The notes beneath the pieces were generated by a model that made no database searches, had not been told where the DNA came from, and worked only from the letters and a program-made list of their open reading frames with translations. Below, piece by piece: positions 44,087 through 51,260 of a stretch of 64,000 nucleotides of DNA. The position numbers and the translations under genes were made by a program. Within the stretch, counting starts at the first letter, position 1. Each line of letters opens with the position of its first letter. Origin of the DNA: Shewanella piezotolerans WP3 (GTDB taxonomy: Bacteria > Pseudomonadota > Gammaproteobacteria > Enterobacterales > Shewanellaceae); the NCBI RefSeq assembly GCF_000014885.1, contig NC_011566.1, positions 2,647,501 to 2,711,500 on the forward strand, in the 5' to 3' direction.

Positions 44087-45670
44087 ATGTTCAAGCTTTT
44101 AACAGGGTCGTTAATGCTTGCGTTATCGGCCTTTTCTTTTTTTAGTCATGCAGAGTTTAATGAAAATATGCCTGACTGGGTTCCTGCTAAAGTAGAAGAT
44201 ATGAGTGATGGTACTTGTAGTCTTCTTTATCCTACTGAAGATATTTTTGAAGTGTCAAAGGATGCTTGTGAAGCTTTAGGTAGGGCGCGTTATGATGCCA
44301 ACCTTACAGCTCCTTATCTTGATGAAAAGTGTTATGCAAGGCCAGGCTATCAAGCTAATAAATATTCGTTTGTTGTTGTTGGTAATATGACTCAAAGATG
44401 GCTTGTTAATTGCGTATCTGGTGATACTAACTCTTTAAATGTAAGAACCATGTCAACTTATCGCCCTTATGCTCCTGAGTATATCTATTCCTGTCCGCCC
44501 GATGATTATCTAGATTATAAAAAAGGTGTCGATTCTGATTTAGATGGTAATATTGATCAGTGTTTTCCAATCTCGCCAATTTGCCCTCTTGGTTATCATA
44601 AATACGCTGTAGAGCCTTATGGTTGCGTTCCTGTTGAATGCCCTGCAAAGGGTAGTGCGAGCAGTTCAATTTCCGCGTTTGGTAAAATACCTGTCGGTGG
44701 TTCTGGCACCTATTGCGACGGTACTTGTTCTTATTCTGTCAACGGTGACTCTGTTTCTCATGCTGGTTCTAAATGGGCTACTGGCGTATCTAATGGCGCG
44801 GTTTGTGGTAATGGTAAAGTTGCCAGTAATGCAGGTTTCACGCCTCAAGATAAAGAGGGCGATTGTACAACTCATACGCTTTCTAATGGCCAGCTTTATC
44901 AAGATTGCTCAAATGTTACCGTTCCCGGTGATGGTACTGGTGACAACAACGGCGGCGGTGAAGAACCTGGCACCGACCATGAAGATAATTTAGTAGAAGA
45001 AAACGAAAATGATACGCCTTTTGTGCCTCAAGATTGCGGCCTTGTCGATGATAAAGAGGTTTGTTTCAACAAAAATATTACTGATGCTTTAGAGGCTCAA
45101 ACTGAGGCGGATAAGAAAGCAGCTGCTGAACGTCACAATAAGCTAGTCGAGCAACAAAAAGAGATTAGTGATTATGTAGAGCGCAAAGCAGGTGAAAGAG
45201 AAACAGCAAGGTCAAGTGATGCTAATCAAATGATTACTCAGTTAGACGGCATTAGGCAAGCTATTGAAACGGGTGGTACTGGTGGCGGTGGTGGTTCTAA
45301 TCAAGGTGTTATTGATGCTATTAATGGTTTGGGTGATGGGCTAGGGGAAACAGACGTTGAAACTGATTCAGAGCCTAGCGCGGGTATAGAATCGTTTTAT
45401 GAACCTGAATACCCGAATGGCTTCCAAGATGTTTGGAACAAGAATTCATCAGCTTTGCAAAGTAGTGCGCCGTTTGAGTTCGTTAAGCAGTTTGATGACA
45501 TTGTTGTTAATGGTGCGGCCCCACCCATGGAGTTTTGTTTCAATCTTGGCTCACTGATGAATTACGGCTGTAGCAGCATTGAGCTTGATTCAAGGGTGTT
45601 GGGTTTCCTGTTCGCTATCAACATGATTTGCACGGCGTTTGCAGTTCGTAAAATTATCTTTGGGGGTTAG
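44087..45670 (+). CDS. Phage adsorption protein (pIII-like)
   Basis: At 527 residues it has a signal peptide (about 1-22), a Cys-rich N-terminal region (about 40-290) likely to bind receptor, and Gly-rich linkers (GDGTGDNNGGGEEPG and GGTGGGGGSNQG). A charged helical region lies at about 340-385, and the C-terminal TM anchor is VLGFLFAINMICTAFAVRKI. This is the layout of pIII, which caps the virion and binds the pilus or TolA. The N-terminal domain is expected to vary between phages. Confidence 0.8.
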   Translation: MFKLLTGSLMLALSAFSFFSHAEFNENMPDWVPAKVEDMSDGTCSLLYPTEDIFEVSKDACEALGRARYDANLTAPYLDEKCYARPGYQANKYSFVVVGNMTQRWLVNCVSGDTNSLNVRTMSTYRPYAPEYIYSCPPDDYLDYKKGVDSDLDGNIDQCFPISPICPLGYHKYAVEPYGCVPVECPAKGSASSSISAFGKIPVGGSGTYCDGTCSYSVNGDSVSHAGSKWATGVSNGAVCGNGKVASNAGFTPQDKEGDCTTHTLSNGQLYQDCSNVTVPGDGTGDNNGGGEEPGTDHEDNLVEENENDTPFVPQDCGLVDDKEVCFNKNITDALEAQTEADKKAAAERHNKLVEQQKEISDYVERKAGERETARSSDANQMITQLDGIRQAIETGGTGGGGGSNQGVIDAINGLGDGLGETDVETDSEPSAGIESFYEPEYPNGFQDVWNKNSSALQSSAPFEFVKQFDDIVVNGAAPPMEFCFNLGSLMNYGCSSIELDSRVLGFLFAINMICTAFAVRKIIFGG

Positions 45671-45672
45671 TT

Positions 45673-45990
45673 ATGTTGGATTGGTTTGCAAATAAATGGA
45701 ATCAGTTTGTTGATTACCTTTATCAGATTTTTACAAGTGCTGTTGAGTTTCTAAAGGATTTTCTTTGGTGGGTACTCGATATGCTATTTGGTGCGGTGGT
45801 GTTTCTATTGGATGGTTTAACCAGTCTATTTCAAGGCTTGAATCCGTTGCAGTATATCTCTGCAATACCACCTGAAACGCAATATTTTATGGGGGTTTGC
45901 GGTATCAGTACCTCTATGTCATCAATCGTTACAGCGTTGATTATCAGAATGACATTGCAGCTTATCCCGTTTGTGAGGTTAGGCTCATGA
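45673..45990 (+). CDS. Phage tip/assembly protein (pVI-like, DUF2523)
   Basis: At 105 residues it has three hydrophobic segments (about 25-50, 65-75 and 78-98), starts two bases after the adsorption gene and overlaps zot by four bases. It matches the DUF2523/pVI slot of inoviruses, where the protein anchors pIII to the virion. Confidence 0.72.
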   Translation: MLDWFANKWNQFVDYLYQIFTSAVEFLKDFLWWVLDMLFGAVVFLLDGLTSLFQGLNPLQYISAIPPETQYFMGVCGISTSMSSIVTALIIRMTLQLIPFVRLGS

Positions 45991-47135
45991 TTAACGGTAT
46001 TTTTGGGCGCCCTAGAGCGGGTAAAAGTTACGAAAGCGTTGTTTATCACATTATTCCAGCGGCTAAAGATGGGCGTAAGGTCGTAACAAACATTCCTGTT
46101 AACAAGGAAAAGATAGCCCAGTATTACGGTCAAGAAGCAGCGGATAACATTACGGTTATCGAAGCTAAATTTAACCAGTACGGCATGATTAGGCCGTTTT
46201 CAGTACCAGAGGATTTTACCAAGCACGATTGGAAGGCTGAGAACGGTCAAGGCGTTTTATTTGTTGTTGATGAAGCGCATTTGTCTATAGGCCGTGACGC
46301 CAAGATAGAAGTTTTAGAATATCTCTCAATGCATGGTCACTACGGCCACGACATTATTATTTTGACCCAAAATGCAAGGAAGTTACACAAAGACCTTAAA
46401 GATATGATTGAGGTTTGTTGGCGCTGCATTAAGAAGTCTGTTTTTGGTGATGATACTCACTACATTAAAAAGACTTATCACGGCGTCTCGGGTCGTAATG
46501 CTGATTTTGTGCATGAAGAGGAACGCGAGTACAAAAAGCAATATTTTCAGTTCTACCAGAGTCACACGCAATCAAGCTCGCCAGTTGATGAAGCGAAGAC
46601 AAAAGACATAAAAGCAGACCTAATACCGCATAAAAAGTTATCGATAGCTTTAATTATTATCGGGGTTTTGTTTGTGCTTTATACAGGTAAAAAGCTTCTA
46701 GTGCCTGATTCGTTGGGTATCGATGATAGTGAAGTTGTAGAGGTTGAGGCTTCTCAGAAATCGTCAGAAACAGGGTCTACTGCAGTTAATCAGCAGGTCG
46801 TTACAAGCGGTGTGCCTTCTAACGTCCAGCCCTTAAAGCCTCAAAAATCAGTCGATAATAAACATCCGTTTTATAAGGTGAGCTTGCATATTGATAGCGT
46901 GGCTGAATTCACGTTAAAGCAGTATTTAGTTAAAGAGGTTTATTTTGTTGCTGCTCAAAATGGTCAATCTATGTTTACCATTTCAACGCGTGATTTAAGG
47001 CTGGCAGGTTATGACGTTCAAGTCTTTGGTGATTGCGCTGTCTTGATCACTTATGACGACTATGAAGACTGGTTAACGTGTGATTCGCCTCAAGTATCTT
47101 TAGCAGCCAATTTACCAGAGGTCGCAGAAGATTAG
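45987..47135 (+). CDS. zot: Zot/pI-family phage assembly ATPase
   Basis: The 382-residue protein has Walker A GRPRAGKS at 7-14 and a Walker B-like VLFVVDEAHL near 92-101. A single TM segment lies near 217-236 and a periplasmic C-terminal domain of about 145 residues follows. pI/Zot drives extrusion of virions through the envelope. The frame is open upstream to 45897, but the ATG at 45987 overlaps the preceding stop as ATGA, and MINGIFGRPRAGKS is the proper N-terminus. Confidence 0.92.
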   Translation: MINGIFGRPRAGKSYESVVYHIIPAAKDGRKVVTNIPVNKEKIAQYYGQEAADNITVIEAKFNQYGMIRPFSVPEDFTKHDWKAENGQGVLFVVDEAHLSIGRDAKIEVLEYLSMHGHYGHDIIILTQNARKLHKDLKDMIEVCWRCIKKSVFGDDTHYIKKTYHGVSGRNADFVHEEEREYKKQYFQFYQSHTQSSSPVDEAKTKDIKADLIPHKKLSIALIIIGVLFVLYTGKKLLVPDSLGIDDSEVVEVEASQKSSETGSTAVNQQVVTSGVPSNVQPLKPQKSVDNKHPFYKVSLHIDSVAEFTLKQYLVKEVYFVAAQNGQSMFTISTRDLRLAGYDVQVFGDCAVLITYDDYEDWLTCDSPQVSLAANLPEVAED

Positions 47136-47142
47136 GGAGGGT

Positions 47143-47156
47143 TCCCGCTTGCGGGA
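47143..47156. repeat. Short GC hairpin after zot
   Basis: TCCCGC and GCGGGA pair around TT, directly after the zot stop and without a T-run. It may stabilise or terminate structural mRNA. Confidence 0.35.
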
Positions 47157-47199
47157 GGGTTACCTAATCGAATAAGACCTATTGAAAATGGAGTTTAAA

Positions 47200-47325
47200 A
47201 TGAAAAGAAAGTTTACCGTTTTTGTCTTCCTGATCGTCTTGCCAGTGTTTAGTTTTACAGTAGGAATGGTTTATTCAGATATACAATGGATTACGACATT
47301 AGAAGAGATTGAGGCTAGCGAATGA
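47200..47325 (+). CDS. Small phage membrane protein, 41 aa
   Basis: KRKFTVFVFLIVLPVFSFTV is a basic start plus TM segment, followed by an acidic tail. It overlaps the next ORF as ATGA, which supports real coupling. Function unknown. Confidence 0.5.
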   Translation: MKRKFTVFVFLIVLPVFSFTVGMVYSDIQWITTLEEIEASE

Positions 47326-47456
47326 TTAAATGTATTACTTTTTTTGTTGGTCTGGTTAGGCCGCTAGATGTTTTAGGACTAGTTTGTATTGTGATTCTAT
47401 GGTTTATCACGCCATACGTTAATGAGTCTCTAGGGCTTTCTTTGACATTTTTTTAA
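47322..47456 (+). CDS. Small phage membrane protein, 44 aa
   Basis: Two hydrophobic stretches (CITFFVGLV and LGLVCIVILWFI) are present. It starts within the stop of the previous gene and ends one base before the dif site, so it is the last phage gene. Function unknown. Confidence 0.5.
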   Translation: MIKCITFFVGLVRPLDVLGLVCIVILWFITPYVNESLGLSLTFF

Positions 47457-47457
47457 G

Positions 47458-47485
47458 AATGCGCACAATGTATATTATGTTAAAT
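47458..47485 (+). other. dif: dif site (right phage junction)
   Basis: The XerC arm is AATGCGCACAA, the centre TGTATA and the XerD arm TTATGTTAAAT. The centre and XerD arm match E. coli dif exactly; the XerC arm differs at three positions. It should be the host chromosome-dimer resolution site, rebuilt at the right end of the prophage. Confidence 0.88.
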
Positions 47486-48370
47486 AGAGTTTAGAGGTAA
47501 ATGAACTATTGTAGTAGAAGCCGCAACCTGCTCTTTGTAAGTATCATCACTAGCTCTTTGTTTACATGTACCTTTACTGCTACCTAAACCAAAAATCTAG
47601 CGCCAATTGAAGCGTTGCTGTGTTGATTCTGCAGTAGTAAGCCTAGCAAACTTTAAAAGCAGCCACACAGCGCACGCTACATTTAAGCTAAATAAAATGG
47701 TGCCCTTAGGTATTTTGTATTCTCGACTTTTGCTATCGCTAACTTGTAAGCGATACTTAACTGTAGTTAGTCGCGACGAGTTTGAAACAGATAGCTGATT
47801 AGCATCCCTTAAACCTAGCAGTAAGAAAATTTAACGAACAGAGCCTGGCTTTTATAGTCATTCCTTTTAATCTAAACATTTGAAATAATTGGTGACTATA
47901 CTTGGCTGCGCAGATTCAGAACACTAAACGTCAATTATGATTAACAGATTGACGTCTAAAAAGTCCACTTTATTACTTCTCTAATGTAGATTCGAAAACG
48001 ATTGTAAATCGTACTGGCTATAATTTCTATCAGCAATACTCAAGCCTATGCATATTGTTATCTTGTTTAAACAGGTTTTAACTCATGTTTGGAGTTTAAT
48101 AAATACATACTCAGCTTACCGTTTCGGCGTTCTTAGTTTATCTATATCAGGCATAGGTCCTGTTATGCAAACCTTTAAGTTTCGCAACAGATCAAATAGT
48201 CATAGTCGCTACTGTTGGTTAGATATCCCAAATCAATCTAAACTACTGATGATCAGACCGTGGTGACTTGCAAGTATTTGAGACGAAACAAGTTAGTCGC
48301 ACGTAGATAATTCCTGGATTACGGTATTTAAATTCGCGCTTTATAAGTGTGAATTGGTGTTTTTAATTCG
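47486..48370. other. 885-base non-coding stretch right of dif
   Basis: No ORF has a credible start, ribosome site or protein character. Two frames of 63 and 72 codons look accidental. The stretch may be decayed coding DNA or terminus spacer. Confidence 0.5.
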
Positions 48371-48396
48371 ATGCCGATAATGTCACTTATCGGCAT
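48371..48396. repeat. Hairpin copy B flanking the dif/prophage region
   Basis: ATGCCGATAA and TTATCGGCAT pair around TGTCAC. It lies past the integrase gene's stop on the minus strand and may act as its terminator. Confidence 0.65.
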
Positions 48397-48441
48397 TAAG
48401 CGATCAGAAATATTTATGCTTTTTATATACAAGCCTAGGAC

Positions 48442-49767
48442 TTACTCGATACCTTGCAGATTATCTAACGGTTTATTTTGGCCACTTTGATGACGCTCAA
48501 TCTGTGTTGTGTGCAAATATTGCGATGTCGTATCAATGCTTTCATGTCCCGCGTCCGCTTGCACGTGAGACAACGGCCTGCCATGAATATTGATGTCATG
48601 AGTGATCCCTGTATGGCGTATATTGTGGATACTCAATTGTCTCATCTGTGCGCCATCTTCTACAAAGCCGTCATTTTCGGCACTTATAGCTGCAAGAACG
48701 ATGATCTTATCTACTTCTTCTCTTATTTGACGGATCCCAAGGTTGGCATTAATACAGCCGACTTCCCTGCCGCGTCCAGCTGCTCTTTGCCTAATAATAA
48801 GTGGATGCTGTTCAGTTGATTTCGGATAATCAGCTAAACCTAAATATTGTCTGTACTCCACTAATGCTTCTAGCAGTGCATTAGACATAGATACGGTACG
48901 CCGCTTGCCTCCTTTACTTGAAGGAATATGAAAGCTCCAAATACCAGTTTGCGGATTACGTTTAAATTGCGCCATAACTGGCGTGTACCCCGCTCTTGCA
49001 GCAACCTCTGATACCCGTAAATAACAGCAATAAATAAGTTTAATTAAGAACAAGCTGCGTTGATGAGTTTCAGGTTGTTCTTTGGCTAACTTGGTGACTG
49101 TTGAAATCACGTAAGACCATTGCAACTCGGTAAAAGCGAGTTGATTGTCGCCGTCGTTATCAAGGCGATACTTCTTACTTGAAGCAAATCGACTTTTATT
49201 AAGCCACATCTGCGCTGGGTTTTTCTCGACGTAATCTTCACTCATTAAATAGGCATAAAAAGAAGACAAAATGGCGATCTTGGTTTTTAAGGCACTTTCG
49301 CTTAATGCATAGGGCTGGATTATATTGGCAGTCTTCTTACCACGAAAAGGCAACCATTGCGGGTTTGGCGTTCGCAGTGAACTCCCCTTCTCCGCTTTAA
49401 ACTGCGCGACATTATAATAGCCAATTAGGTTTAGAGGCGGAGACTGACAATACTCTACATATTTTCCAACCTCTTTACGGCCTATCCTAAGCAGATCAAG
49501 TTTAGCAACGTCAAAACACCAATGGAGAAAAGTGGTTAACTCGCTACGGTAGGCCTTATAGTTATTTTCACTGTACTTTTGTTCTGCTAGCCAATCGGTG
49601 GCATGTTCATATACCACACTGGCATCTTGTATTCCGCTTAAAGAGAGCTGAGTAATACGCTGATTGATTATTGGATTGCCATTTTCAAGGTATTCTATAG
49701 AGTCGAAGAGTGGCATTACAATTGGTTGTTGCATTGACGAGTCGCTTGGAAAACTAATTAATAACAC
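48442..49767 (-). CDS. Tyrosine recombinase near dif
   Basis: The 441-residue protein has an N-terminal SAM-like DNA-binding region (about 45-190). The catalytic domain has Arg in CCYLRVSEVAAR, SIHNIRHTGI (HxxR) and AGHESIDTTSQYLH (His and nucleophile Tyr). It recombines DNA at specific sites. It is not XerC or XerD by length and has no adjacent attachment site, so it is unlikely to serve the inovirus. The start may be the GTG at 49767 or the ATG at 49734; neither has a good ribosome site. The small Cys-rich gene lies 12 bases upstream in the same direction. Confidence 0.85.
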   Translation of the reverse strand: MLLISFPSDSSMQQPIVMPLFDSIEYLENGNPIINQRITQLSLSGIQDASVVYEHATDWLAEQKYSENNYKAYRSELTTFLHWCFDVAKLDLLRIGRKEVGKYVEYCQSPPLNLIGYYNVAQFKAEKGSSLRTPNPQWLPFRGKKTANIIQPYALSESALKTKIAILSSFYAYLMSEDYVEKNPAQMWLNKSRFASSKKYRLDNDGDNQLAFTELQWSYVISTVTKLAKEQPETHQRSLFLIKLIYCCYLRVSEVAARAGYTPVMAQFKRNPQTGIWSFHIPSSKGGKRRTVSMSNALLEALVEYRQYLGLADYPKSTEQHPLIIRQRAAGRGREVGCINANLGIRQIREEVDKIIVLAAISAENDGFVEDGAQMRQLSIHNIRHTGITHDINIHGRPLSHVQADAGHESIDTTSQYLHTTQIERHQSGQNKPLDNLQGIE

Positions 49768-49779
49768 TATATTAATCAG

Positions 49780-50064
49780 TTAGAAGATCCCTGAGTAGTG
49801 TTGTTTTCTATTAAAGGATATTTTTTTTGATTTAACTGTTGGTAACCCTAATTTTTGATGAGCACTGGCTGTACATTCGCTTGCACACTGCTGGTTGCAG
49901 CTTATGCGTTTCTCACAACACCAGAGGCAAAGTTGCCAAACAGTATTTTTTGATTCCGAATCTAAGCACCTAAAATCAGCAGCACATAGATGCCCTTGCT
50001 GGATTAATTGCGCGATCTTTTGTTGTGGGATACTAATATTGAGGTGTTTGTTACTGGCTTCCAT
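49780..50064 (-). CDS. Small Cys-rich protein paired with the recombinase
   Basis: The 94-residue protein begins with helical NISIPQQKIAQLIQQGHL, then has seven Cys including CLWCCEKR and CNQQCASEC, and ends with a basic tail. The Cys pattern suggests zinc binding. It sits immediately upstream of the recombinase and is probably co-transcribed, so a DNA-binding accessory role is likely. I do not recognise the family. Confidence 0.6.
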   Translation of the reverse strand: MEASNKHLNISIPQQKIAQLIQQGHLCAADFRCLDSESKNTVWQLCLWCCEKRISCNQQCASECTASAHQKLGLPTVKSKKISFNRKQHYSGIF

Positions 50065-50219
50065 GAGGTTTTATACCCATATAATATGACTGTAAACCCA
50101 ATATACCTAAATGAGAATAATTATCAATCACGCTTTTACGGTAGTTAGATCTATCCCCCTTTTTAAGAGGATTGGGCTATCACCTTGGAGAGTTCGGTAC
50201 TTTGCATTTATATAACCTC

Positions 50220-50501
50220 CTAGGGGCTGTTGATCTTTCGAGCTTAGTTTTTGTTCGAATTCAATGTTTCTAGTACAAGGCTTGAGCGATAAAGCTTAGC
50301 CGGCTAAGTGAAAAGCTCATAACACATTCTAGTCATAAAAGAATAGAAGCATTGAATCGAACCCAAAGGGCCGCGTTTCTTGGCTATTTTTACTGTGTTG
50401 TAGACTATTTGTGGAGAATAACTAAACGGCATAGCCTCCGCCTTGTCAAAATAGCCAATAAACTGCGGCAAAAACAACCGTGAAAGATCAACAGCCCCTA
50501 G
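50220..50501. mobile_element. 282-bp MITE with perfect 20-bp terminal inverted repeats
   Basis: CTAGGGGCTGTTGATCTTTC at the left is exactly inverted at the right. If TAG is a target duplication, the true repeat starts GGGGCTG. The interior holds no transposase; its longest frame (79 codons, minus) is built partly from the repeat itself. It is probably mobilised in trans by an IS whose family I cannot assign. Confidence 0.8.
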
Positions 50502-50526
50502 TATGTGTACAAATAGTATTTTTAGA

Positions 50527-50997
50527 TTAGTGAGATTTATCACTGTCAGCTAAAAACTCAAAAATGGTGAATTTCTCGACACCATTGACCTCAAAACTTA
50601 CGATAGCTTGCCAAACCATGTAACCACTACTGCATGAACCGTAGATTAATGGGGCTTGATAGCTATTTTTACCTATCTCAGTCAAATTAACAGGGATAAT
50701 ACCCATAAACATATCTCTACCTTCGATACGGACCTTAACGTTTTCCAATGTTTGGGAACTGGTCAAATTCAGCGAAAGAGTCTTTTCACTTGGGGTGTTC
50801 CAAGGAGATATGCTCAAGGCTAAGTCAGTGGCACCTACCGATTTTGTACATGCTCCAATTTGAAAATCACATAAACCAGGGTCAGCCTTAAATGGGGTTG
50901 TATTTTTGTTGCTATTTGGTTCGCAACCGCTAAAAAATAACGCTATTAAACAGCTTGATAAGACTCTCAATACTACTGATTTGTGAGTATATTGCAC
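50527..50997 (-). CDS. Lipoprotein divergent from ccoN
   Basis: A signal peptide with lipobox LFFSGC is followed by a beta-rich domain of about 120 residues containing CDFQIGACTKSV and a YGSCSSGYMVWQA segment. The GTG at 50997 has AAAAGG at workable spacing; the frame also extends to ATG 51030. It lies opposite ccoN across the FNR box, so it may belong to the same oxygen response. The fold resembles small copper/redox-linked exported domains only loosely; the function is unknown. Confidence 0.65.
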   Translation of the reverse strand: MQYTHKSVVLRVLSSCLIALFFSGCEPNSNKNTTPFKADPGLCDFQIGACTKSVGATDLALSISPWNTPSEKTLSLNLTSSQTLENVKVRIEGRDMFMGIIPVNLTEIGKNSYQAPLIYGSCSSGYMVWQAIVSFEVNGVEKFTIFEFLADSDKSH

Positions 50998-51043
50998 AAT
51001 AAATAACCTTTTAACTAACTCTGTTAACATTCTATTGAGTAGC

Positions 51044-51057
51044 TTGATCTAGATCAA
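51044..51057. promoter_or_regulatory. Perfect FNR box
   Basis: TTGATCTAGATCAA matches the FNR consensus TTGAT-N4-ATCAA at every position. It lies between ccoN and the divergent lipoprotein gene. The fnr gene is encoded in this window. Confidence 0.88.
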
Positions 51058-51078
51058 CTTTTCTATAGCCCTAATTCC

Positions 51079-51084
51079 TATCTT
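51079..51084 (+). promoter_or_regulatory. Likely -10 of the ccoN promoter
   Basis: TATCTT lies about 22 bases past the FNR box, as expected for a class II FNR promoter centred at -41.5. The leader to ccoN would be about 170 bases. Confidence 0.55.
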
Positions 51085-51086
51085 TT

Positions 51087-51100
51087 TTGACATAGCTCAA
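51087..51100. promoter_or_regulatory. Weak second FNR-like site
   Basis: TTGACATAGCTCAA keeps eight of ten consensus bases. It overlaps the predicted transcription start and could modulate the promoter. Confidence 0.35.
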
Positions 51101-51260
51101 GTATCATTGCATTGCTTAGCGTTTACTTCATGAAATGCTAGGTTACACATTGACACACACGACTTCTTCCCTGTAGGGATTGCGTTAAATTGTGTCATTT
51201 TGCCGGGTAGAGTCTAACTCTACTTAATAATAAGTATAAGTAATAAGCAGTGGAAGCAAT

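Larger units (their letters stand above)
39740..47485. mobile_element. Integrated filamentous phage (inovirus prophage), XerCD/dif-type
   Basis: The element carries, in inovirus order, an XRE repressor (divergent), HUH replication protein, ssDNA-binding protein, tiny membrane proteins, major coat protein, pIII-like adsorption protein, pVI-like protein and Zot assembly ATPase. It lies between a hybrid dif-like site (39740-39771) and a near-consensus dif (47458-47485). If exchange occurred at the XerC side, the phage genome runs from 39751 to 47468, 7718 bases. It has no integrase, transposase or secretin gene, so it must use host XerC/XerD and a host outer-membrane secretin. Confidence 0.92.

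Noticed and set aside
47607..48266. Two plus-strand ORFs of 63 and 72 codons
   Set aside because: No ribosome site, odd composition and no protein-like pattern; treated as non-coding.
50304..50543. 79-codon minus-strand ORF
   Set aside because: It lies mostly inside the MITE and includes its terminal repeat; no transposase character.
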